Source: Ridgeia piscesae (lineage: Eukaryota > Annelida > Polychaeta > Sabellida > Siboglinidae). Taken from it: 64,000 nt of DNA. This document shows positions 52,897 through 63,994 of this stretch, one piece after another; position 1 is the first letter of the stretch; every line of letters starts with the position of its first letter. The stretch covers positions 107,501 to 171,500 of the forward strand of contig JAODUO010000971.1 in NCBI GenBank assembly GCA_025642075.2, given 5' to 3'. The notes beneath the pieces are model-generated. The model had not been told where the DNA came from. It did not search any database and was given only the letters and a program-made list of their open reading frames with translations. The translations under genes and the position numbers were made by a program.

Positions 52897-54260
52897 GCCA
52901 CTACTTTGGCAGCACCAGAAGCATTGTGGGATTGGACTGGTGCTAGTGCTGAGTCGGTTAATGACTGTAAATAGGTAATTTGCTACAAAGTAACACATTT
53001 CCATGGAGTATACAGAATGTTGGGAATCTTTATTGCATTGTTAAACACTGATCTAACCTTTACGCATTCCTTTGACTTGTTTGTTAGACATTGTGGACAG
53101 GCCGTTATTCATCGTTATGTATCGGTGTTGCCACATGCACTGTTTGAATCCATTAAGTTTGTTGTGGAAAAAACATGAGCAAATAGTCTCCTATAATGTA
53201 TATGAAAAACATGTTTACAAAATGTTATATACACACTAATTTAAAGGAATTGCTACGGGCACTATACAGGCGAACTGTGAGCTAGTCTTGATGATAAGGA
53301 GTAGTTAACAGTATCGGGCGGTAAGGTTCTGGGATCCATATTTTGCACATGTTAGTTACCATCGTTAAGACAGTTATCTAGGTTACTAGATGTGGTTTTG
53401 TTGGTTCTGTTGTAACGCACGCTATGCTGTAGTTGTCATTCAGCTGATTATAAATATTGTCTTCAGACACATCTGTAAATGTTTGACATATCACAACGAA
53501 TCTGTGATAGACACTTCAGGGCTTTTGCCTGTGATGCAAATGAGAACAGGTTTATGAGAGAAAGCTGACGCTGAAGCACAGATGCAGCGGGATTATTGTA
53601 TGGTGTCAGTTGTAAGTGCTGTGTAATGTCTAAATGGTGAAAATTTTCAAATTAGGAGAATACTTGAAGTCAAAGTTTCTTGTAATCTCAAGTGTAACAT
53701 TGAACTTATTCTATATGTTTGACCACCACTGGTAGTATCTGTCAGAACATAATTTAAAAATGAATACAAGTTTTTTCTCTGCTCACAAAGTGGTTACTAG
53801 TCTGGAGATATACAGATGGCTTTAATCCATTGCAAACGCCTTTGTTCTCTGTGTGAATCATTTTGAAACATTGATGTAAACACTTACTGCAGTGTTGTGA
53901 TGTTTGTGTGTCTCGCAAGATCAACATTAGTTAACATTTCAACATTTACACGTTATACGTCTCAATATTATTTTGAGACGCTATTCTACCTAGAGAAAAT
54001 GCATTCTGGTGGTTATTGTCTCATTTTGTACCTGCTTGCATTTGTATTTACGGTTGCATATTGCTCTCTTTTCTACTTCTACTTCTGTATTGAATAAGTG
54101 ATTTGGTTAACATTCCAAGTGTTTTGTTTAACTTTCCTTCCTACAGCACCAGTTGTTATTTTTCAGAAATGTTTCTATTGCATTATCAAGAGAATGCACT
54201 TAAATGGTGGACCAAATTGGATGATCTCACTAAATAAATGTGGAAAATTGTACAGCATGG
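52897..54260 (+). other. Probable 3' UTR of the myosin gene
   Basis: Follows the TGA at 52894-52896. The first canonical poly(A) signal AATAAA downstream is at 54233-54238, followed about 45 nt later by GT-rich sequence (GGTGTGTTGTAAATGG). Cleavage would then be near 54255-54290, giving a 3' UTR of about 1.35 kb. There is no competing AATAAA between the stop and this point. Use of an alternative or more distal signal cannot be excluded. Confidence 0.5.
54233..54238 (+). terminator. Candidate poly(A) signal AATAAA
   Basis: First AATAAA after the myosin stop codon, with a GT-rich element about 45 nt downstream. Confidence 0.5.
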
Positions 54261-56380
54261 TGCATGATTGCATCATAGTTGAAGGTGTGTTGTAAATGGT
54301 TATCTAACAGGCACAGAAGTAATTGTTTTATTTATATACATATATACACACATATAGGTGTATGTATATATACACATAAAATATGTGTATGTATACATAA
54401 ATTATGCAGAATATGAATATATGTGGATATATGTGCACATATCTACACATACACAAATTTATACATACAATATATAGACACATTCTCGTAATATTATACA
54501 CGTTTCATTAGATGACATGTTAAGTAGAAGCAGTTATTTTTATATTAATATATCATGTATATGGTACTATGTGACATGCCTGCCTAAGCTTTGCCAGTTT
54601 GAGATCAGTCGTGGTATGATGCTGTCTATTGTTCTAACATTCCGTTGCATTAGATATAATTATGCAAATGTTGCCTAGCTTAAAGAAGATTTAGTTGCTT
54701 CCAATGAAAGGTTGCGATGAGTAGTGGTGTATTACAGGCATACTGTTCACAGCATCATACGCAAGATACTGTTTATGATTTGTTGTGATGTATTTGCACA
54801 GTGTTTAGAAACATGATGATGCTGATTTCAAGATGCCTGTAACGTAGATTATTATCAGAGCCATAAGTGTGCTGCCCCGTGTTAAACATGCATGCACGTT
54901 GTCTCACTGCTGCATGTACATGAACGCATGCACATGTGTAGAATACTGCGCCTAAATGGCAAATTCTCAGTTCGTACTTCCAAAAGTTGTTGGCGATTTA
55001 ACGACAGATTATTGTTAGATGTGATGCTTTGTTATAAATTACCTAAATTGATATTCATGACTGTGGTTTCTTCTTCACCCGAGTACAGTGTTGTGTCTGT
55101 CAGACAATTGGGTACCAAAGCCGTGTTGACACCGCACCCTTTAACTCATCATGTCTCTGTTTCCAGTATGTCACAACTATCCCTCTTGAGAGTAGGGGTA
55201 TTGCAAATGTTTACTTGTCATTCTTTTGTAACTTTATGACTTCATGCTTATGATTAATCTAACAGTTGGTTGGTTTCTACACTTCTTCGTCGTAAGACAT
55301 TGGCGCATTCCTGAACAACCTTCAATTACTGCACAGTGTTATTATTACATATCAACAAAAACATTTCCCATATGAGTTACATGAACACATTTATGTTCTC
55401 ATTTTGTGCAGTTCAACACACGAATACAGCTGTATTTCATATTTAATCAATATCCGGGATTGGGGTTCCTGCATGTGGATGCTAAATTAAAACAACTGTT
55501 TACAAAATAGCTCATGTGTTTGTACTTGTTACTATTGTTTTATCAGGGATGTTTCAACTGAAGCTCTACATGTTCATATTTAAAATTAAACTATGTTTTG
55601 TTACTGCATTTTCGGACACACTATGCCATCACGATGTAAGGCATCAAGTCGTGTATGCATTTCTACGCCGCAGGGAGGGTCCACTGCCTATACTAGCAGT
55701 ATTGTGGATGTGCTGACTTCAAGAGTCGTTTTTAGCGAACTAAGGTCAACATTCTACTGGAATTCCCAAGCAAAGGGTATCATTTTGAGGAACCATCCCT
55801 AGAACGAGACTAGGTATTTATTGCAGTATTCGCATTTATTTAAAGCAACTGCTTGGGTAGTTTTTGTGGGAAATTATTTTTAAATTGTCTTTCGTCAATG
55901 TGCACTAGATCAACGACTTATGATATTGAATATCATTTTCAAGGATAGGCCAGGGGTATATGACCTTCGGCTGCACACCCCTATCCATAATTTGTCGACG
56001 AACGAGTTCCCCATGAGATCGGTCCCGTTATACTAAATAATTACACATATGCAATAATATGATGTCAAAGGCCTGATTCCTCCTCATATGTAACATGTTT
56101 TGAAAACACTTCACATATATAAGATTGGTCACATTTGATGACGTATTGTTATTAAGGATGATGCTGAACAACCGTTTTTTGGCAAAACACTGCAATGCCA
56201 ATGTTTTACACCTACTATTACCAGTGAAGTTCGTACTAAAATTCTAAGTGCCCAAATAAATCATGTGATTTTGACCCTTTTCCAAAATTTCTACTAAATT
56301 ACTAAAACGTTGCATCGATCAAATGATTCATCCTATTACAACTATTATTAATATGTAAATGCAAGATATTGTTGTTCCTG
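54261..56380. other. Intergenic stretch without recognised genes
   Basis: AT-rich DNA. It starts with an interrupted TA/TATACACA tract at about 54330-54480. Open frames of up to about 115 codons (54892-55239 +) show no domain or codon pattern I recognise. Confidence 0.5.
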
Positions 56381-56389
56381 GTGATTTCA

Positions 56390-56935
56390 AGCAAGCTGCC
56401 TTCTTTGGAAAATACTTTTATAAAAACATCTTGCCAAAAATGAATTAAAGAACTATCGTCCTATTTGAAGTATTTCTAATCGGAGTTTTTTGTCAAAGGT
56501 ATTGGAAAAGCCTATAACAAATCGTCTCCATGACCTAATTCTTGCCAGCACTTGTCGAATGATATACAATCTGCACATATTATAAACGATTTCACTCAAC
56601 TGAGAGGGCTCTTCTTAAAAAATGCATAATGATATGATTATAGTATGCAACATTTACATGGTGATGGATAATGGAAAATTGACCGCGCTTACCTTACTCC
56701 ATTTACTGGATCTTTCTGATGCATTTGATACAATTGATCGTATTATCATGATCGACAGTCTTGCAACGCTTGCACAGGGATTTTGACACAGGCTTTCTGT
56801 GGTTTAGTTTGTATTTATTAAACCGATACAAAAGGATTAACATATCTGGTTCATAATGTGTGTGCCCCAATTGTATTCCATTTGAAGTTTCACAGGGATC
56901 TGTCCTTGTTCCTGTTCGTTTTAGCTTATGCACTA
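56390..56935 (+). pseudogene. Decayed non-LTR retrotransposon reverse transcriptase fragment
   Basis: On the + strand, in several frames, RT landmarks appear in the expected order: LKNYRPI (palm entry), SKVLEKPITNRLHD, LLDLSDAFDTIDR (the catalytic Asp region, typical (L/F)DLS-x-AFDT(I/V)-D) and VSQGSVLVPVRF (from a VPQGSVLGP-type motif). Stops and frameshifts break every segment, and the (F/Y)xDD motif is not present. Likely a jockey/CR1/L2-type LINE relic. Confidence 0.75.
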
Positions 56936-56999
56936 CATCACTTAGTCGAGTAATTACTAACCATCACATCAATAACAACTGATCGTATAATGGATGGGT

Positions 57000-57810
57000 C
57001 AATTACAAAATGGGTCGATGTTAACCAGTGAAATATTACACCAAAGAGTGTTACTTAGTTAAATTAACAGCCTATGGTATAGTGGGATGAATTGATAAAG
57101 TGGATAGAAAATTGTTAAAACAGAAGAAAGGGGAGATATCAAATTGGAAACCAAGTTGTGACACACTATATTCTGACCTGTATTATTACTAACATTCGCG
57201 GAAGACGCAATGTTCAGAAATACGCGAAACAGATGTGAAAATGCGGGAAACTGGCGTGATGTGTCACTAGGACATTTTGCCAGTTAAAAATACAGACACT
57301 GATACATTCGGCGTCTACACAAACTTTGATGAAGATGTAAAATAAGGTTTATGAATATAAAACTATTTATATTGCACGAAATAACCATTGGTCCCCATAG
57401 CGTTGTGATCGCCGTGAAGCATCGAGCCCGTGTCGTGTTTAAAAATATTATAATAATTATATAAATAAGTTCGACAAATACGACTTAGAAAAAAAATTCA
57501 TTGATTGAACAATCCAAAGGTATCCTTATTCACTTGCCACTTAGCTAGAGTTCTTTCTCGAAAAGCAATAACTACGTAATTATTACCACCACTGCCGTAC
57601 CCTTTCGAATCGCGGCACGGAAACTTTCGTGTGACTTCGTTTTTGGTTTGTCTCTCGGAGTCGCGTTGTATATTTTGGAACCTATGATTTGACTATTTGT
57701 ATTTCGCCAAAATGTAATTTTTCTTCATGTACACGCCTAACCTCAACTTGCTGTGGATACAGGCGGAAGGACATGGCAGGCGAACAGTGAAAAAAATGTT
57801 TTTAATATTT
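57000..57810. other. Intergenic stretch between LINE relics
   Basis: No recognised gene. The phrase GGCGTGATGTGTCACTAGGA then CATTTTG(C)CAGTTA at about 57255-57287 recurs as GGCGTGATGTGTCCTTAGGA then CATTTTGTCAGTTA at 59472-59505, so a short repeat brackets the LINE relic cluster. Confidence 0.55.
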
Positions 57811-57819
57811 TATTTAGGA

Positions 57820-58470
57820 TGCAATATCTGAGCAAGTCTTTCCACAGCGGCTGCACGTCACACTCACGGTCTGTTCAATATTGATGTCAGAAGGGTCCCG
57901 TTTTTCTGCCTTCTCCTTTTTGACTTTGTCTTCCATATTGGTATAACCTTAGACATTTCAAGAACCTGGGGCAGCGGTGGTGGTAACTCTCGATGAGGCG
58001 CATATGGCAACTATACTATAGGTGACCCAGAACTCAGCACCATACAAATTTAACAAAAGAGTGGTCAGTATAACAACTTTGTAGACATTGCATTGGTTTT
58101 CGTGTCTTTATAATTTCGTTGTTCCATACACAAGTATAGTCTACCGAAGACACGGTTTGCCTTGCTCTTGGCCAGCTTATTATCCACTTCTTTGTCTATT
58201 TTTTTGGCATCAGATGTGATAACGCATCCTAAGTCTAAGAAGCTGAATTGGTGGACTGCTTTCAGTTCTAACAGTTCGATGGAGATGCTGGGTGGGTGGG
58301 CTGGGCTGCGTGGGCTGATGGAGAACTTCAGTATGGGCAACAAGGGCTGCATCATCAGCGAACAGTAGCTCCCTGACCAGTTTCTCCTTCGTCTTTGTTT
58401 GGACTTGCAAACGTCTTATAGGTTGAAGAGGCTGCCATCTGGACGAACACGTATGTAAACCCCATCCTTG
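57820..58470 (-). pseudogene. Decayed RTE-like LINE reverse transcriptase C-terminal part
   Basis: On the - strand, spread over frames: GVYIRVRPDGSLFNL (about 58415-58470), RELLFADDAALVAHTE (the RT F-A-D-D motif, near 58350-58385), then PSISIELLELKAVHQFSFLD then LGCVITSD, DNKLAKSKANRVFGRL, RLIESYHHRCPRFLKCLR, and a C-terminal zinc-finger-like SVTCSRCGKTC near 57830-57880. Order and wording fit RTE-type LINE ends (FADD, thumb, C-x2-C tail). Frameshifts and an internal deletion before the zinc-finger-like end mark it as dead. Confidence 0.75.
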
Positions 58471-58534
58471 TAAGACAGTAGGAACAGCAAACGTTGATAC
58501 ATTTTGTTTAATGTTTACCCTTTTTAAGCATAAC

Positions 58535-59410
58535 CATTCGTTGACACACCTGGAATTAAATAAATATTACAGTTTTTATTATCGATCTACTTTTGATGTA
58601 AGCAAATCCGTTTACAAAAAGAAATCTTTAGACGTGACCATTCTAGACTTCACTAAAGCATTCGACAAAGTTTCAGATAAAAGACTAAACCACAAACTAA
58701 AATACTATGGCATCACAGGACCAACATCGTCATGGATAGAAAGCACCCTTGCATAAAGAACTCAACAGGTTGTAATGAATGTCTCAATATCCAAACCAAT
58801 TCATGTCACCTTTGTGGTATCACAGGGAACCGTACTGGGGCCCCTGTTTTTCTTTCTTTACACAAATGGTCTACCGAACAATCTCACTATAAAAAATCGA
58901 CTTTTTCCAGATGATTGCCAATGCAACTCAATCGCTAGCAAACATTAAGAGAAATTTAAATAAATGTCAGACGCACATTAAGTCTATAACCTACACAACT
59001 ATTGTCCGCCCAATACTTAAATATGCGTCAGCATCATGGGATCCACACTGCCTAAAAATACTAACAGCTTAGAAAGAACCCAAAGACAAGCTGCTAGATG
59101 TTGTACACACGTCTATTCCAGAGAGCCAGGAACAGTAACATGACTTCATAAATACCTCCAGTGGGACACCCTCCAAACAAGAAGAACACGTAAAAGACTT
59201 AGCATGATATACAAGATGGTGAATATAACCTTATAGATATCCCGCTTGATCACTATATCAAACACAACACAAGATCTTCACGTAAACACAACAGTCAGTT
59301 TTACAAATTAGACACTCTGCAAACATATTTAGAAACAGCTTCTTCCCAACCACAATATAATAATCGAATTATCTACCCCCAGGCACTCTCTGAAGCAAAT
59401 CACTAAACAC
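58535..59410 (+). pseudogene. Decayed non-LTR retrotransposon reverse transcriptase and C terminus
   Basis: On the + strand: DVTILDFTKAFDKVSDKRLN (catalytic Asp region) and LKYYGITGPTSSWIES, then SKPIHVT, VSQGTVLGPLFFFLYTNGLP, and LFPDDC where LFADDC is expected (Ala to Pro beside the catalytic Asp pair). Further on are TIVRPILKYASASWDPH, LERTQRQAARCC, YSREPGT, LQWDTLQTRRTRKRLSMIYK and FFPTTI. A deletion removes the segment between the DD motif and the C-terminal region (about 58935-58975). Clearly a LINE unlike the RTE-like relic next to it, which points the other way. Confidence 0.8.
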
Positions 59411-59613
59411 ATTACAAAATAATTAATACAACATTTTACCAATGAAGTCAAACGACCCACCATACACACTGGCGTGATGTGTCCTTAGGACATTTTGTCA
59501 GTTACCTATACAGATACAGATGGTTGTTTGCATAGCTGATCAAAGATCTACAATAAATGCCAATGCAATGACAATGCACTGGAGTCGTGTGGGGTTTGCT
59601 GCTGCGAAAAAGA

Positions 59614-59891
<278 letters not shown>

Positions 59892-60275
59892 CTCACACAT
59901 TCACATGCATGGACACACATATCATATCTACATACCACCGAGAAGAGCGAGTTCGTTTTGATCAAACTTAGGCCTGTCGCGTCTTTTACGCGGCAACAAG
60001 TGTTGTTACGTCATTGCCGATGACGTCATCGTCGCGTTCTTCCCATATTTTAAAAACGGCCTACGTTTTAAATGTAATTGGTATATAATTGTGTATAGGC
60101 CCTGTAGATGCGTCATTCTCAAATTGCGGAAAGCCCATACATTTCATATAGGCTAAAATTAATAGACTCTATGTGTCACGGCGATTCCTATTGCATAATA
60201 CTCATGTCATAGTTATTTATTCTTTGAATGGTATTGCACAGGGGCGTCGATCCGGTTTTAAAAGTGGGGGACGGA

Positions 60276-60377
60276 GGACCAATTTATATATATACATATA
60301 TATACACACACATATATTTATAATATGTATATAATATATATATATATATATTATTATAGACATATTATAATATGATC

Positions 60378-60420
<43 letters not shown>

Positions 60421-60536
60421 TTATTAATATATGTCAATATTTATATTGACATGTATAATAATATATATATATATACATATATATATTATATATATATATA
60501 TATATATAATATTATTTATATATATAATATTATATA

Positions 60537-60597
<61 letters not shown>
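60276..60597 (+). repeat. Long (TA)n-rich block
   Basis: About 320 bp, mostly TA dinucleotides with ATATAAT interruptions and a short palindrome around ATATGTCAATATTTATATTG at about 60428. Confidence 0.93.
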
Positions 60598-60598
<1 letters not shown>

Positions 60599-60682
60599 AG
60601 CAACAACACGAGTCAAAAATAGTGATGAAAGATGGCCAAACTAATGACGTTTATTGGTTATAAAATTGTTAAAAAGAAAGAG

Positions 60683-60768
60683 AAATGTGGGCTCTACTCC
60701 CCAAGGCCAGGATCATGACTGAGCCTCATACACGTCACCTGTCCCTCAGGTAGACAGAGCCCACATTT
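60683..60768. repeat. 13-bp perfect inverted repeat near the retroelement end
   Basis: AAATGTGGGCTCT at 60683-60695 is the exact reverse complement of AGAGCCCACATTT at 60756-60768, enclosing 60 bp. It sits between the (TA)n block and the recombinase pseudogene and may mark a terminal structure of the YR element or of an unrelated small insertion. Confidence 0.7.
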
Positions 60769-60968
60769 CAACATACAACGTATAGTAACATTACTGCTGT
60801 GGTTATAAAACCAAGGTATATGTAATATTATCATGGTGGTTATATAAACCATTACCATTAGTAAGTATTATAATGTACTAATCAATCACACTGTTCATTC
60901 ATACCAACTCTAATCTATACTAACCAGATAGTATATTTTACATCTAATTATTTAGCCTACGCCTGTAA

Positions 60969-61016
60969 GTGGGGCAATTACGCCACCGGTCACCGAGCCA
61001 AATGTGACCGCCCCAC
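60969..61016. repeat. Hairpin at the 3' side of the recombinase pseudogene
   Basis: Nested inverted repeats: GTGGGGC (60969-60975) with GCCCCAC (61010-61016), and GGTCAC with GTGACC inside. It lies about 65 bp beyond the recombinase stop on the element's downstream side. YR retroelements have complex terminal repeats, but identity with such a terminus is inference. Confidence 0.55.
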
Positions 61017-61948
61017 CAATAGAACTAATGTAACATGTATAGCGAAGAGTATACAAAAACAAGAAAACGTTAGGCAATGCGAATATATCGCCGGAACGCA
61101 TCTGATGTCCGTGGCGGCACCGATGCGGAAACTGTGGCCCTTAAAGGCACTAGTCTGGTAACCACAGAATATTAAGAGCTGCTTCAAAGCGACGTCAAAT
61201 TCCCTCCGGAGCATAGGAGAGCCATTAGGGTAAGCCAACAGTAACGCGTGTTTGGCACCTCTAGCCCGGAGAAAATCACGAAGGAAGGCAGCTACATAGA
61301 TAGATGACCCAGGAGAGCAGGCACCCTGAATTTGTAAAGATTGAGGACCTTGAAGAGAACTATGTTTAAATCGACGGAAAGAAAGTGTAATCAGGTCGCC
61401 AGAGATCAACACATCATCCACGTGTAAACAATCGCGTACCATACTCCGAGACCGAGGGACCATTTCACCGATGCGCAAGTACGTTTGAAGGCTAGGACTA
61501 TCATGGCCCGGAGCATGAGGCACTTATAGCGGGAAGAGAACAACGCAGGTAATGCATGCACCAGTCGAGACAGCACAGGCAGGGTGACAGGCAGACGGAC
61601 ATCAGGAACCGCACCAAGACTCCTGACACCAGCTAAAACTTTAGTAACAGCAAAGCAATGCGATGGGTCTGCAAGACCATTAATCTTATGGAAATAGGCC
61701 ACAGCCGAAACTGTGGACACAACGGACGCTGGAGCCGAGCCAGCAGCATGCAGCTGTGCAATAAACAATAACATGGATACAGTGGGGAAACATAGAGAAT
61801 CATGAAACGTGATTAGCTTCTTCCATGCCCGCTCGTAATGTAACCGGGAAGACGTAGTAAGAGACGCCTGCATTAACGAGCTTAAAGACTGCCTAAGCCG
61901 GCTGGGGACATGCTGTACGGGACGATGACCGGGTTGACGTTCGCCCAA
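60990..61948 (-). pseudogene. Tyrosine recombinase of the YR retrotransposon (frameshifted)
   Basis: The N-terminal part (ATG at 61948) has the core-binding fold pattern (SRLHYERAWKKLITF, then LFIAQL, SVVSTVSAVAYFHKIN). At about 61482-61490 the frame must shift so that the first-Arg box continues (MIVLAF in one frame, YLRIGEMV in the next). The C-terminal part has LAYPNGSPMLRREFDVALKQ and GHSFRIGAAT, the H-x-x-R box. The catalytic-Tyr box (SDAFRRYIRI) is present at about 61083-61105 but in another frame. The roughly 20 residues normally between GAAT and this box are missing, so the enzyme is inactive here. Confidence 0.85.
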
Positions 61949-63237
61949 GGTGACAGATCGTGGAATTCTCCCACCTGTGAACGAGATAGCTTATCAGCAA
62001 AAATGTTAAAACGACCCGGAATATGGCATGCAGCAAAATTTATGTTAAACCGTAAGCATGCGAGTACCAGGGGGCGGATTAAGGCCATGATGTGGGGGTC
62101 CCGCGAAGTCTGGTTATTAATGATGGGGACCAGGGCTTCATTATCAGTGAAAAAGCAGACACTCTTATTGGCCCAAGCATGACCCCACACATGGACCGCT
62201 GCAACAATAGGGTACAGTTCCAGAACAGCGACATTGTGTGAACGCCACTCTGCAGGCCACAGGCCACAAAACCATGCATTCCCAAACAGAGCCCCGTAGC
62301 CAATTGCCCCTGCTGCATCAGTGTAGAGCTCAAGAAAGTCACCTGTCAAGAAATTATCATCCAAAAAGAATGCTTTACCATTGAAATGTTGCAGAAAAGC
62401 CAACCATACGCCCACATCAAGCTTAGCCTGTTTGGTCAAGCGGATGTGGAAGTATGGGCGGGAGACACCAATGGTGAGGTCAATTAAACATCTCAAAAAG
62501 GGGCATCCAGGGACGACGACCTCGGAACAAAAAGACAACAAGCCAATAACAGACTGCAATTTTGTTAAGGTGACTGTCTGTTTGCGTAACAAGGCAAGCA
62601 ACACATTTCTAGCCATGACGAGCTTATCCTCGGGAAGCCGAGCGGGCATGTGCACGGCGTCAAGGATAATTCCCAAGAACTGGATGGAAGTGGAAGGGCC
62701 GCAAGTTTTTTCTGGAGCCAGGGGAACCCCAATGTCGTTACACATAGTGATAAACGCGTGCAGATCATGAGTACATTTATCAAACGAATGTGCCAGTAAC
62801 AGAAAATCGTCAATGACATGGACCACTTCAGTCACACCTAACTTACCTTTAGCAGCCCAACCCAAAGCGGTACTGAAACATTCGAAAATCGCACATGAAC
62901 TGGAACACCCCGTAGGCAGCACGGCGTCCATGAAAAACTGGCCCCTCCACTGGAATCCCAGGAATGGACGGTCTGCTGGTGAAATAGGAATGATCCGAAA
63001 AGCGGATTCAATGTCGACCTTAGCCATGTAAACCAAATGAGGGGAATGATGGATCATTCGAAATTCACCAGCAACTTTCTTCGGGACGACACCAAGGGGT
63101 GACACCCGATAATGACAAGAAGGAGGGGGCACGGCAAAAGGCCCAAGCACCCGACCCAACCGTAACTCTTTAGATAATTTAAGATCAATGACCTCGGGAA
63201 ATTTCGAAGCCGATTTAAGGTTAGTGACGGCAGCCAT
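61882..63237 (-). CDS. Reverse transcriptase-RNase H of the YR retrotransposon (451 codons, intact frame)
   Basis: Open over its whole length from an ATG at 63237; the same frame is open upstream to about 63612, through the zinc knuckle, so gag and RT were probably one reading frame. RT landmarks: YRVSPLGVVPKK and FRMIHHSPH, then AKVDIESAFRIIPI (first catalytic Asp), LPTGCSSSCAIFE, and VIDDF at 62803-62817 (the double-Asp motif with I-D-D instead of the more usual V-D-D or A-D-D), then PLAPEKT and LGIILD. RNase H: ELYTDAAGAIGYGA (about 62312-62350), LELYPIVAA, FFTDNEAL and HIPGRFNIFADKLSR. It overlaps the recombinase frame by 67 nt. This is the only part of the element that is not visibly broken. 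Confidence 0.9.
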   Translation of the reverse strand: MAAVTNLKSASKFPEVIDLKLSKELRLGRVLGPFAVPPPSCHYRVSPLGVVPKKVAGEFRMIHHSPHLVYMAKVDIESAFRIIPISPADRPFLGFQWRGQFFMDAVLPTGCSSSCAIFECFSTALGWAAKGKLGVTEVVHVIDDFLLLAHSFDKCTHDLHAFITMCNDIGVPLAPEKTCGPSTSIQFLGIILDAVHMPARLPEDKLVMARNVLLALLRKQTVTLTKLQSVIGLLSFCSEVVVPGCPFLRCLIDLTIGVSRPYFHIRLTKQAKLDVGVWLAFLQHFNGKAFFLDDNFLTGDFLELYTDAAGAIGYGALFGNAWFCGLWPAEWRSHNVAVLELYPIVAAVHVWGHAWANKSVCFFTDNEALVPIINNQTSRDPHIMALIRPLVLACLRFNINFAACHIPGRFNIFADKLSRSQVGEFHDLSPWANVNPVIVPYSMSPAGLGSL

Positions 63238-63474
63238 ATTGACCTGAGGGGGCAGGCCAATACAGCCAACCGAAAAACCGGAACCGAAGCCGTGTAAAAG
63301 ATGATGTAGAATATTAGGGTCGTAACCATGTAGTAAGTGCTGTAATGCAACCTGTGAAACTGGGGATGGTAATTTACTGTCTGTGCCATGCGGGGGTCCA
63401 CTAGCAGTCGAGGCGCCACCAGAGGGACCTGAGGGTGGGAAGGCGGGGCGAGGGGATTTCCCGTGGGCTTGGGC

Positions 63475-63994
63475 CTTAAAGCATCGGACAACAGGGTGGG
63501 CTCCACCGCAGAACCGGCACTTGTGAGTGTACCGACAGGTGTCACTGCGGCACAGCTCGCCCCTGTTGAACGCGAAGCACGGACTGGAAGCCGGAGGTCT
63601 GGCCTTGAAAGGGGGGCCCAGCAGCCAGCCGACGACCAGCCTGCGACTGAGATGCCTTCAGCCAAAGCTCCCAGCTGATGGAGTCCCAGGCCCACCCGCA
63701 GCGACCCCTCAAGGTCCGAAAGGCGGCATCGTAAGACCGCCAGTCTCCCCCCGCATCGGCCAACCCCCTCACCACCTACATGTATTTCAGCATTTTAACA
63801 GCACATGGGAGGTTGGCCGGCTGCAGCAGGTAGACGGACATGTACAGTTGAAAGGCCCGCCCCCATTGATCAATAGACAGGACCGCATCCTTGGGCCTGG
63901 CCGGGGACACGCAGACGGTGGGTTGACTGGCGCCTCTGTCGATGGAAAGAGCGAATTCTTGGGGTTGGATGAGGGAGGGCTTAAGAAGGATCAT
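63475..63994 (-). pseudogene. Gag-like region with CCHC-type zinc knuckle (broken)
   Basis: Read from 63994 leftward: an N-terminal stretch (MILLKPSLIQPQEFAL ... LSIDQWGRAFQLYMSVYL), an in-frame TAG at 63776-63778, the continuation DWRSYDAAFRTLR ... AWDSISWELWLKAS, then a one-base frame change in a run of six C and three T near 63610, and finally AFNRGELC, DTCRYTHKC and RFCGGAHPVVRC (about 63481-63565). The last segment gives Cys and His spacing of a zinc knuckle seen in gag proteins of YR elements. The true start may lie beyond the window edge. Confidence 0.7.
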
